From Rhyacophila brunnea (taxonomy: Eukaryota; Arthropoda; Insecta; Trichoptera; Rhyacophilidae), in NCBI GenBank assembly GCA_022495005.1, contig JAGYXB010001581.1, positions 1 to 64,000 on the forward strand: a stretch of DNA of 64,000 bases, given 5' to 3'. A program made the translations under genes and the position numbers. Each line of letters begins with the position of its first letter. Within the stretch, counting starts at the first letter, position 1. Positions 22,011-32,700 of this stretch are shown here, piece by piece. Below the pieces are notes generated by a model that saw only the letters and a program-made list of their open reading frames with translations, had not been told where the DNA came from and searched no databases.

Positions 22011-23949
22011 ATTGGAACGTCAACCTGGCACCAACACTACTAGATTCAAATGAGTCATGCCAGCAGGAACCTGCATATTATCAACACAACATTAATGTTT
22101 CAGGAACTTATACTTCTGAAATAACCGAGAGCAACCATAGTAACAATCCTGTATCATCCATCCCCACTTCTACAGATCAGACTACAGATGATTTAAGTAG
22201 GAAACGCAAGCGAAACCCAAAAATGTGGAAGCGGAATTCACAAAAGATATTGAGAATGGCAGGCAGCGAATATCAAAGCAGATCCGGAAAAAAAATTCGA
22301 GCAAGGGCGATAAGAGAAGTTAACTGTAAGTGCCATTATAAATGCACATCCAAAATAGGAAAACCACAGCGGGAGCAAATGTTGGCCGACTATCTGAGTC
22401 TGGATTCCGAAAGAGCAAGATGGGCCTTCATTGGTAACAGTATAAATCGTATCCCAGTGAAACGAAGGTACCATGGAGACTGCACCAAACGAGAGTATAC
22501 CTTGCAATACTCTGTGATGTGTAATGAATTGAGAGCCCAAGTGTGTAAACAGTTCTTTTTGGCGACATATGACATCTCGAGCAAAAAAGTTGAAAATGCA
22601 ATGAAAAAGTTGACTCCTTCAGGTGTCACTGATATAGATCGGAGAGGTCACAAAGAACCGCCCAACAAAAAACCAGAGGAAGTGAGGAACATAATCAGGG
22701 ACCACATCAAATCGTTGCCCGTAGTTGCTTCCCATTACTGCCGGAGCAGCAGTAAGAGAAAATACTTGCCTTCTGGTTTGAGCGAGACTCGTATCTACAT
22801 GGACGATGTAGAGTATTGCAAGGAGCATAATGTTGAACCAGAAAAGCACGGCTTCTACAAATCGATCTTTGTCACAGAATTTAACTACGGCTTTCACACT
22901 CCTAAAAAGGATCAGTGTGACTTTTGTACTCAGTACAAGAACAAGTCAGACGAAGAGAAGGCAAAAGACGAGGAGGAATACAAACTGCACTTGACTCGAA
23001 AAGAGGAAGGAGAGAACACAAAAAAATCGACAAGGCCCAAGCTATGTGTGATCCAACAATTAGTTGCTTTACCATGGATCTGGAAAAAATATTGTTGACT
23101 CCAAGTTTGCAAGTAGGACAGTTGTATTATACCAAAAAGCTGAAAACCTACAATTTCACAGTGTATTATCTGGCTACTAGACAAGCGACGAACTACATGT
23201 GGCATGAAGGTGCAGGTACAAAGGGTGCTTCGGAGGTCGCCACGTGCCTGTGGAAGCTCTTGGTTTCAGTAGGCCCCAAAAAAGAAGTAACTCTGTATTC
23301 GGATACAGCTTCAGGTCAAAATCGCAACTCAGTAGTATCTACAATGTTATTACGTGCCGTGGAACAGCTGCCCATCAACACAATAAACCAAAAATTTATG
23401 GAATCAGGGCACTCCGAAATGGAGTGCGATTCTGTGCACTCCACAATAGAGGCCCGAGGAAGGAAAGTGGACGTATTCACACCAGAAGGATGGTATATGG
23501 TCGCCCGTACCGCGAAAACTAGTAACCCCTACCATAAGGTTGTGGAAATGGAATATTCCGACTCCTTCGATTACAAGAAATATTGCAGTCAAGTGATGAC
23601 CAATAAAACTCTGTCGGAAAATGGAGACAAAATGAAGTGGCTAAAGGTAAAGTGGTTCCAATATCGCAAAGGTGAACCCACGACTATCTTTTATAAATAC
23701 CAATTGAGCCAGAATAACTTTGAGTCACTACAAATCCAGCGAAGACGGCATCGAAACGTACCTACCCTAGAAGTACCAAGGCTGTACAGTTCCAAACCTA
23801 GAATTGACCAAGGTAAACTAAAAGATCTGTCAAAACTATGCCAAAAAGGTAGCATTCCGTCAACCTATCACGACTTCTATAAAAATTTGGAGCCTGAAGA
23901 TCGTCCAACTCAGAAAAACAGCAGCTCAGAGAGCGATGGAGATGATTAA
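22011..23949 (+). CDS. Exon 3: DUF7869-like putative transposase, one frameshift
   Basis: TTTTACAG opens about 645 codons. Order: a basic patch SRKRKRNPKMWKRN; a cysteine motif (NCKCHYKCTSK); SLPVVASHYCRSSSKRKYLP; a CDFC pair; then after a frame change FTMDLEKILLTP, YSDTASGQNRN and GHSEMECDSVHSTIE. Asp codons at 23077, 23302 and 23428, plus Glu at 23449, are spaced like an RNase-H-fold catalytic triad. The upstream frame stops at 23096-23098. The downstream frame is open from before that point. The two join if one A is added to the A7 run at 23020-23026, so this is either a one-base lesion, an assembly homopolymer error or a slip site. The family (DUF7869-like) is widespread in arthropods with no proven role. 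The context here makes transposase the best reading. Stop at 23947-23949. Confidence 0.8.
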
Positions 23950-24040
23950 AATGTGTGTCTAGTTTTATTGTAACTTAATTGTAATTATATATTTTTTTCT
24001 TTTATTTTGTTAACTGTCAATTCATGGTGTAACTGCATTG

Positions 24041-24262
24041 TATTGTTGTTTTAATTTAATAAAACGCAATTTTTTTGTAGTACTTATTCCACTTTTAATC
24101 AATAAATTAGGACCGGTTTCGTCCGCCTCATAGGGACATTTTCAACTGAAATGAACAAGTTGAAAATGTCCCTCTGAGGCGGATGAAACCGGTCCTAATT
24201 TATTGATTAAAAATGGAATAAGTACTACAAAAAAAGCGTTTGATTAAATTAAAACAACAATG
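24041..24262. repeat. Near-perfect 220-bp palindrome in the transposon 3' UTR
   Basis: Arms run from ATTGTTGTTTTAATTTAATA outward-in through ACTTATTCCACTTTTAATCA and GGACCGGTTTCGTCCGCCTC to a loop GAAATGAACA, with the complementary arm ending AAAACAACAAT. AATAAAA at about 24058 could be the poly-A signal of the DUF7869-like gene. The GGACCGGTTTCGTCCGC core recurs in degenerate form at 41709-41800, so it is probably an independent foldback element nested in the transposon. Confidence 0.85.
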
Positions 24263-24742
24263 TAATTATATTTTTGAAAAGCTAACTTTTTGTTTAGAGA
24301 CGACTATGTTCACATACTGAATGAAATCAGGTAGATTCTAGGTTAAGGTGGGCACCATAAAAGGTCAATAATAGACTTTTCTTTAGAGTATATCCACAAA
24401 ATTTTAGTGCTTTGTCCACAAATTCTCAGTGTTCAACAGGCATAAGAGGCCTAACTCTTTTGACTACCGCACAAGTATGCCAACTGTACATGTCAATATT
24501 CAGTGGTCAAGAGATATAACACACATTACTTTTAAAATACAATTTTTTTAGTTATTCATTCAAAATAATAAAAAGATAATATCACAAAGTATCTACGTTC
24601 AAAGTTTCACAATTCTATCTTTAAAAATAAAAAAGTTACAACAAAAACTGTTCCTTTTTTTGTCACACAAAATCTTTGCGCGCCGATTTCTCAGCATTAT
24701 GATTTTGTGGACTGGCTCCCTTGACATCTACGGCGACGATAT

Positions 24743-24760
24743 ATCGCTTTTTACGTCCAT
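24743..24760 (-). pseudogene. Start-codon part of the split first exon
   Basis: The minus strand reads ATGGACGTAAAAAGCGAT, the first six codons (MDVKSD) of the exon whose remainder is at 21003-20872. The ATAT at 24739-24742 is the second copy of the target duplication. Confidence 0.85.
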
Positions 24761-24935
24761 TTTTCGTGTTTGAAGTGAGAATAAGCTCAGGATTATCGGG
24801 ACAGAACACAATTTGGCAGCCGTGAAATGACAATATGCCGCAGTGTTACCATCTTTTTGTAACCGAATTATAAGAACGCAATCCAAGAAATTACGTACGC
24901 GTTGTCATTTTAGCTGTTTGATATATTATATTTTA
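24761..24935 (-). promoter_or_regulatory. Conserved upstream region of the split family gene
   Basis: This aligns with 52391-52560 upstream of the intact paralogous exon. Shared plus-strand strings include GGCAGCCGTGAAATGACAAT and ATGCCGCAGTGTT. Conservation upstream of the ATG across two separated loci suggests 5' UTR/core promoter, or simply a recent segmental duplication. No TATA box is evident. Confidence 0.55.
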
Positions 24936-25442
24936 TAATTTGAGATATCATAAGAAGGTTTTTTTTTATTTAGGTTACTCTTCCGATCAAAAATGCTTAC
25001 ATGTGAATTAAAAAAATATAATTTTAAATCTTTAAAAACATTTTTACCTCTTTCGAACAATTTCGTTGTAAATAATTAGGATGCCCTACATTGCAAGGTA
25101 TCCAGTGGTTGTAGGTTCAAGAATCGTCGGGCATTGTAAAAAAACACAAAAGAATTATATTTTTATAGAAGGTAGGTCGGTAGGTATATTATTAATTCTA
25201 TCTGAGGTGTTGACAAAGCAGGTGTATTGAATAAATTTTATATGTTTGATCCTGACCAGTTTAGGTAGGTAGGTACCTAACACAAAAAAATTAAAGCTTG
25301 ACCGATGTTCGAATGATAATAATAATACAATAAAATTAATTGATCTTATACGTGCAATAACGGGTGCAATCCGATTCTCTGTGCAAATTAATATGAACAC
25401 ATTGGATAACCTAACATGGCTTTAATCTGCAAAATCCCTAAA
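24936..25442. other. No feature recognised
   Basis: AT-rich DNA. A short imperfect ATGCCC/GGGCAT hairpin with a GGTTCAAGAATC string at about 25081-25140 was considered as a tRNA-like fragment and not accepted. Confidence 0.45.
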
Positions 25443-25660
25443 GGCTCGATGACATTGAGCTACTTTACATAATGCTTATTGTAAACTCGCCCAGTGTCAT
25501 CATCGACAAGCTAACAAGCATAATTATTATTATAAACAATCTAGCGAGAAAAGTTGACAGCCGGTCAACTTTACACGCTTACACGCTAACGTGTGGGCCT
25601 ACTGCGTCAGCGCAGTAGAGCGATGGTAGCGACCTGCGGAAGACTGCGACAGCGGAAAAA
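25443..25660. repeat. Partial, decayed GCGTCAATTACATTGAGC-type MITE
   Basis: GGCTCGATGACATTGAGC at the left is a diverged terminus. It is followed by ACTCGCCCAGTGTCATCATC, GTTGACAGCCGGTCAACTTT and GTGTGGGCCTACTGCGTC, in the same order as the copy at 18401. The right half is missing. Confidence 0.75.
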
Positions 25661-25682
25661 ATAATTTGACCATGAACTAGAT

Positions 25683-25761
25683 AGGTCATAATTATTGTCA
25701 TGTCTGTCAATCTACTTACCGAGTCTTGTGACATTTTTGCGTCAATTAGATTAAAATGGAT
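25683..25761 (+). promoter_or_regulatory. Orphan family upstream region, exon lost
   Basis: The string GTCAATCTACTTACCGAGTC followed by TTGTGACAT...TTGCGTCAATTA and then AATGGAT aligns with the 90 bases upstream of the first exons at 53256 (plus) and 47318 (minus). Homology ends two codons after the ATG (25756), so only the leader of a former gene copy remains. Confidence 0.65.
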
Positions 25762-26207
25762 CATTTGGCGTGTCATCCATCATTTTAAATGCGCCCGAAT
25801 CACTTGGATCCGAAGATTATTTCATTTCTCGCAATCTGCCGTTGAAGATAGCCACGGGTGCATAAAGCGCGACGGCACGAGGAACGAGATACTTTTGCAA
25901 TCTAATTTAACTACCTATCTCATTATCGGACGGAAAACGTTTATACACCGCGGCCGCACGAATCGTCGGCCGCAGTCGACGACAATTAATATTATAAGAT
26001 CCTAGAACAACCGATCACTACAGATCCGACTTACGTTTTAGTAAATGGGCTTTTAAAAATCGGAGATCGCAGTCAGGGTTTCGCATATGACGCGTTGAAT
26101 TATCTATCAACTCGGGTAAGGATAACATTAAACGCGTGTTAATAAAACGTTATTCTAAACTTGTGCGTTGCCCTGACAACTACTGTCGGTTTTATGTTCA
26201 TTTAAAA

Positions 26208-26293
26208 TTGAAAATAGCAATCTGCTCAGTAAAAAGTTGTGGTAATGATACAAATATGAAAAATAAAACAAATAGTGCAACTACATTTCACAA
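26208..26293 (+). pseudogene. THAP-domain first exon with lost start codon
   Basis: The frame reads KIAICSVKSCGNDTNMKNKT then SATTFHK|GTAAGC. A CxxxC pair followed by a TFHK stretch is the first half of a THAP zinc-binding domain (C-x2-4-C ... F-H-x-F-P), the DNA-binding domain of P-element transposases and related host proteins. The codon at the expected start is TTG (26208) rather than ATG. No second half of the domain was found downstream. Confidence 0.55.
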
Positions 26294-28637
26294 GTAAGCA
26301 TATTTTTATTGTTATTTTGAATATTTATGTCAATATCGTAACATGCATTAAAATTTATTTTCTGCATGGCATTTGACGTTCACGCACAAACAATGTTAAA
26401 CGTTATTGACGAGTGTGACGCACACCACTGTTATGCATATAATGCGTGTATTTTGTTTGAATAACAGGGCCGCATTTCAGACAGGGAATATTAGACAATT
26501 TTTATAATAATCAATTAGGGATAACTGTTTTCGTTTATCATAATGATTTATTGTTGCATATGCAATATGCATAGGTAAATGTGCATTTATTTACTGTCAA
26601 TATTCATTTTAATTATAAAATAAAAAAAATAAAATCAAGTCATTAAATGTTTCAGTTATTAATTATTGCTCGCCGTTAATGTAGTGTATTTAGATACCGT
26701 TTTGTCATCAAGAAAGCAATTATTTAAAATTTCTTTTTGTACCTACCCATATTTATTCGGAAGGGAAGTGATGATGCCATGTTTAGAGAGATCTTCCATT
26801 ATACATGCGACAGAATAGTCAAAAAACTTGATATTTGATTTATATGTTATATAATGATATTTTCTGTTAATATATAATTATAAATGCGATTAATGTTATG
26901 CCTATTTAGAATTACCTGTGTATGTAAATATTTATGTACTTATCTTGTTATTACTTAATCTTATATATTATGTCACGTATAAGTTTGATGAGGTTTTAAT
27001 AATTATATTTAATATTTTTCATAATTATTCTGTACAATGTACAAACATAGAAATATACTTACTACAAAATACAATTAATATCCTTTTTTCAATTTCTATA
27101 AACTCTTTATCCATTATTCTAGTAACATTTACTTCTCACTACGTTACATTGGCTTCCGACACGGTTTAGACAGTGAAGTAGGTTCATGTGTTCGTTTAAC
27201 GAACGAGTTAGTTTTCGTCACCAGCAATTTAATTATTTCTCATTAAATGTCTTTTTCCCACAGCACATTTTTTCATTAGCGTCGTATTCGACAACATTCC
27301 ACGCTCACGGAACGTTTTGATTGGCATGACGAGAAGTGAGCGCGCATTCTTGAAAAAGGTGCGGGCACTTTTTCAGTCGGCGGTCAAAAGAGCAACACGC
27401 ACATTTTTTTGTTGCGTTCCGCATTATTTCGAGTCAGTTTATAATTTATAATAATAACATCATGGTTACTTTGGAAATATTTCCACAGTGTGAAATATGG
27501 TTTATTTATTTGATTCCATCAAATTTTTTACGACACGTGATTTTGTGAACGAGTGTGAAGTTTTTGAGGGAGCATTTCCGCTTTCTACGCGCAAGGATGG
27601 TTGGTTAGAATCCAACATCCGAATTACATCCACGTTTATCTGTGCAATCCATGCACACTTATAACTTTTGCGTTAATCATTTAACGCGCTTTTGTATAAT
27701 TAACATGTTGTGCCTTCCAATATATTGTTATAGAATTTATTGAAAAGCATATGTTCGTGGATTTCAATCATCATATCAAGTCAGGCAACTTGAGACAAAT
27801 GTGAAGGACGACGGAGAGGACGTTTTTTTTTTCATTCCCTGCCATACACCCAGGAGGCACTCTTGGATTTTTCACGTTGGAGGAACGTGAAGTCGCTTCT
27901 GAAGGATGATGGATAAGACGTAGAAGTCGCGTGGCCTTCCAGTTCACGACGATGTTCGACGTACTCAATCAAAGCTAAGTCTTCCTGCAATTACTTAAAT
28001 GAATTCTCGTCTATAAAAAGATTAGCTTGAATGAAAACTTACAAGATAGTCAGACTATGGCTTCCGTTTGGTCGCATAGCATATCTTGTGCGTCCTCATA
28101 TTAGTAGTAAAATTTGTTTGGTTCGATCCAAAAACAAATTCAGTGGAAATCGAATTATGTAACAACTTTATGTTACAAAATTCACGAGCGCTCACCTCTT
28201 GCCAAAATAAGGCAAAAGTTACATCGACTCGCGTTGGAATTTTTTTTCCCCTTTTCACAAAATTGCAGTGCCGTCCCGTGTTTTGTTATAATGCAAAATC
28301 ATTATGGAACATTCCGTTAAGAATAGAGTGATCCAATTGTACTTACGTCTTAGTATAATTAAAATAATTTTACAGTGAGATTATTTTAGGATATTCATTA
28401 TTGTATTTCTCTGTAAATTTTGTGCCAGTTTTTTTCGTCAGTTTCGATCAGTGTATGGGTCGGTGGTTGTTCGTTGTGGCTTGGTGCGATACATTTTCGG
28501 ATAACATTAAGTAATACTCGTATTCGTTAAAAATACGTGTTATAGGTAGTAATTATTTTTATGTTGTGGATGGGGACATCCGCATCATTTTTCTTTTAGT
28601 ATAAATTATTCGTTTAGTCTTATATCACTTTCTCGAG
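26294..28637. other. Region upstream of the Ty3-like element, LTR not found
   Basis: AT-rich to about 27170, then less so. If the Ty3-like element has a 5' LTR it should end within the last few hundred bases before 28638. I found no direct repeat of this stretch after 33844 and no convincing primer-binding site. Confidence 0.45.
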
Positions 28638-29573
28638 ATGGTTTGGTCGAACGTTAATAACGTTGCAATTGGCATCAGGGAAAGCTGCAAGGCGAACACC
28701 TTGAAGTCAGCGCTAGAAGCCAGGGGTATTAAACCCAGTAAAAAACTCTCGCAAATGCAAGAGCAAGCGGAAATCTGGAATAGTAAGCTATGTCCCGGAC
28801 CGCTTGAGGAAAAAGCTGAGGATTTCGAATCACTCTCGTCATTTTCTCAAATAGTAGAAATGAAACCTGCTATTAATTACAAAGTGCTAAATTCTATGCA
28901 CATTAAATATGACGGTTCTACACCAGTTCACGACTTTGTCATAAGAGTCGAGGACATTATGAGAAATCGTGGGCTATCATTCACTACAATGATGGTGTAC
29001 TTTTCAGAGATATTACAAGGTAGAGCTTTGGGGTGGCTCCGCTTGGTGGAAAGCGAAGTAAATACATGGCAGGAGTTAAAATCAGCTTTGTATTTACAAT
29101 TCGAAGGGCCGACGGTCGGCGCCGCGTTGGTTGAGAGTATGTTAATTAAAAGGCAAAAAGAGCAGGAACCAGCCTGCGATTTCATACTTGATATGAGATT
29201 CCTAGCGGGTAGATTGAGACCTGCATACTCTGTTAGTGATTTAATGGAAATAATCACGAGCAGAATGGTAGAACGCATTCGTACAGGTGTCAGCCTGCAG
29301 AAACCCAAAACCTTCACGGAGTTAGTAAAAGTTTGTAGCGACATTGAAAGATCAAAGTTAGCTCCAATCTCCTTCATCTCGACTAACCCTTCAGATCGCG
29401 AAGTTACGGCAGTACACGCTAATCCTTCGACTTCAGTTAATGATAATATCAGAATTAATTCTGACCCATTTCATAAAAATAAGCATAACGCACGTCACTG
29501 TAAACCGTTCAGCAAATCGCGCAACGATTCCAGTTGTATCGAGCACGCTGCGTGTTGCAATGACACGCATTGA
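28638..29573 (+). pseudogene. Gag-like capsid protein, truncated
   Basis: The 311-codon frame has a central capsid-like region (residues about 85-190; TWQELKSALYLQFEG and DFILDMRFLAGRLRP are the retrotransposon-gag-type helices). It ends in a Cys/His-rich stretch (SSCIEHAACCNDTH) without a proper CCHC knuckle. Stops between 29574 and 29795 separate it from the protease. In Ty3-like elements Gag forms the particle that packages the RNA. This copy probably lost its nucleocapsid end by mutation. Confidence 0.75.
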
Positions 29574-29795
29574 CGGAAGTCAGTGAGAGTTAGTAGTGTT
29601 GACAAACAGTCTATCAGGAGCCAGCACGCATGCACTTCCAGCAAGCACAGCGGTTCGTCAAAAAACGAGTAGCCATCCACTCTCTCAGACCGTCCAAACA
29701 AGTACGCAAAAGAGAGTGGAAAGATGTTATTAACTATACGAAATATTTTTTTAGGAACGATAAGTTAGTCGCTCCTATTTGCAAAAAAAGAGTAT

Positions 29796-32700
29796 GTGGA
29801 TGAGAGACCTTTTCTGAAATTTTGGTTAGGAGGTATTGGGGCACGGGGTCTTCTAGATTCCGGTGCGTCTCTTTCCTGCTTGAGTAAGGATGCTGCTGCC
29901 ACCTTGCTCGAGAAAGGATTTAAGTTATACAAGTCTAGAATTTCGATTGAATCAGTGGATGGTACAGTCCAGCCCGCATTCGGCGCTTTAAAAATACCAG
30001 TTAAAGTAGGCCACGAAACGAAAACTGTATACTTTACCGTAATACCTAACCTCCAACCCGATGTCATTCTGGGCATCGACTTTTGGAAGTTGTTTAACAT
30101 CGCACCAGAAATAGTCTACCTTAACAAAAATCGTGAGCATGACGCGTATAAAATAAATTCAATCACATCAAAAAATCTAGTTAACTTATCTGAAATAGAA
30201 CACGATCAGCTAGCCTCGGTTAAAGAAAAATTTGAGTCGATTTCCTTCGAACGTTGTGGATTGGGGAGGACCCACTTGATTCAGCACCGCATTGTAACCA
30301 ATGGGGGCCCAATCAAACAACGCTATTATCCGCTTTCCCCTGCAAAACAGGCAACTTTAGAGAATGAGCTAGACGATATGCTTATCCGTAGCTAGTTATC
30401 CGTTGCCTTATATTTCGCAGATATTAGATAATTTAAGAGACGCAAAATTTATTTCATCGATAGACTTGTCGAAAGCCTTTTGGCAGATTCCTCTAACGGA
30501 GGACTCTTGCGAAAAGACGGCTTTTGTGGTTCCACGCAGAGGTTTGTTCGAATTTCTTGTGATGCCGTTTGGCACCAAAAACTCGAGCGCGGAATTACAG
30601 AGGTTGTCTGACAGTTTGTTCGGCCCGGAATTCGAAGCCAAGGTTTTCTGCTATATTGACGATGTGATAGTGGTATCTGAAGATTTTGATAGCCACATGA
30701 AGTTACTAGACCGCGTTTTTGAAAAGTTTAAACAATCAGGCATGACTATAAATTTCTCTAAATCAGAATTTTGCAGAAAAGAACTAAAATACCTAGGTTA
30801 TGTAGTAAATGAGGAGGGATTACACTGTGATCCAGTGAAACTAGATAGCGTTAAGAACTTTCCCGTTCCCAAGAATTCTCGGGACGTGAAGTCGTTCTTA
30901 GGACTTTTTTCATATTACAGAAGATTTATAGACAACTTTGCCAAGGTGGCAAGTCCTTTGATAGGCTTGACAAGTGTGCGCAAGAGAGCTTCCGCGTTCA
31001 CTTGGTCAGATGAGGCTCAGGCGTCGTTTGAGGCACTCAAACTCGCACTGACCTCAGCCCCAGTCTTGGCATGTCCTGATTTCGCTCGTCCGTTCACTTT
31101 ACATTGTGATGCTTCTAACCTAGGGCTAGGATCGGTCCTCACGCAGGAATTTTCTGATGGCGAGCACCCGATCGCATTTTACTCTCGCACCTTAACAAAG
31201 CCTCAACGCAACTACACGACCACTGAACTAGAACTACTAGCTATTTTAGACAGTATATTTCATTTTAGGAGATACCTAGAGGGAAACAAGTTTACGGTAA
31301 TCACTGACCACGCTAGTTTAAAATGGTTAACGACGCTCGAAAGCCCACAGGGTAGGCTCGCTCGCTGGGCAGCGAGACTTTCACAATATGACTTCTCAAT
31401 AAAACATCGTCCAGGAAGGCTTAACACCGTCCCTGATGTATTATCAAGAAATCCAGTCGTGATTTCATCTGTTAGTGCTAGCAACACTGCAGACCCACCG
31501 GACCTTTGGTTCGAGAACTTAGTCAATAACGTGAAGTCTCACCCAGAAAAATTCCCGAGATTCAAATTTGAGGGAGATAAACTACTCAGGTTCAAGGCAG
31601 GAGATCTGCCCCTTGATGACTCTAATTGGAAAGAGTGCGTCAAGGGCGCGGATAGAACAAAACTGATCTCAGAGTTTCATAGTGGAAACGCTTTTGTGCA
31701 TTTTGGCACATTCAAAACTTTCAAGCGCATTTCCTCACTGTTCTATTGGCCAGGGATTTACAGAGATATTAAATTATTTATTAAGGGTTGTACTATATGC
31801 AAAGCATATAAACACACAACTAATGCACCAGCGGGACTTATGTCGAATCCGAAGGAAGTCGACCGCCCGATGCAATCGTTGTCGATTGATTTGATAGGGC
31901 CTCTACCAAAATCAAAGGAGGGATACATGCATATTCTCTCAGTTGTCGACGTCTTTTCTAAATATGTGTGGTTACACCCACTTAGAAAAGCTACAGCAAC
32001 ACCTATGATAAAATTCATTGAACAGGAGATCTTTCTTAAACATGGAGTACCTAACAGTATTCTATCGGACAATGGGCGTCAATTCATATCTAAAGAATTC
32101 AAGGCGTTCATTAAGAAGTATTCTATTCCCAAATTGTTCCTTAATGCGGTGTACTCTCCGCAAAGCAACACAGTTGAGAGATATAACCAGACAGTGGGTA
32201 CCTCACTGGCAATCCTCGTAGGAAAGGATCAGAGACTCTGGTCGCAATATATTCAAAGCGTGCAGACTGCGATAAACGCATCCGTAAACTTAGCAACCAA
32301 GTACTCCCCCTACTTCCTCATGCACGGTCGAGAGATAATCTTGGATGGTCGTTTTCATCTTCCGAAAGACTATCTCAAGGCCAAAGACGCAGTTCTCCCT
32401 GCGGCAGCAGACTGTGCGCAGTATGTTGATCGCATACAGAACTTGCCGTTCGTCTTCGAAATCGTCCAAGCTCAGCTTTTGGAAAATTTTCAATCGAACG
32501 CCAGAAGGTATAATCTCAGAAGGAAAGATACTGAACTCATCGTAGGTCAGAGCAGAGGGTCTGGAGGAGGAACTTCAAACTCTCAGATGCTGCAAATTAT
32601 TTCAGTACCAAGCTTGCGCAACGGTACGTGGAAAATATAGTCTTACTGTCGTATGCATGAGATTCCCAAAAACCTTATAGGCTATATACTGCACGTTTGT

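Larger units (their letters stand above)
21004..24738 (+). mobile_element. Transposon with DUF7869-like putative transposase
   Basis: Terminal inverted repeats begin CGTCGCCGTAGATGTCAAGG. The first 23 bp are identical and 30 of 33 match. The host tetranucleotide ATAT stands on both sides (21000-21003 and 24739-24742). Removing the element and one ATAT regenerates the family first exon in frame, and the intact paralogue at 52247-52390 shows the pre-insertion layout. The cargo is one spliced gene on the plus strand (21550-23949). The TIRs, the 4-bp duplication and the single gene are the hallmarks of a cut-and-paste DNA transposon. A 4-bp duplication is what I recall for Sola-type elements, but superfamily assignment is open. 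Confidence 0.9.

Noticed and set aside
25081..25140. tRNA-like fold with GGTTCAAGAATC
   Set aside because: Only about 60 bases, no A box and no proper D or anticodon arm.
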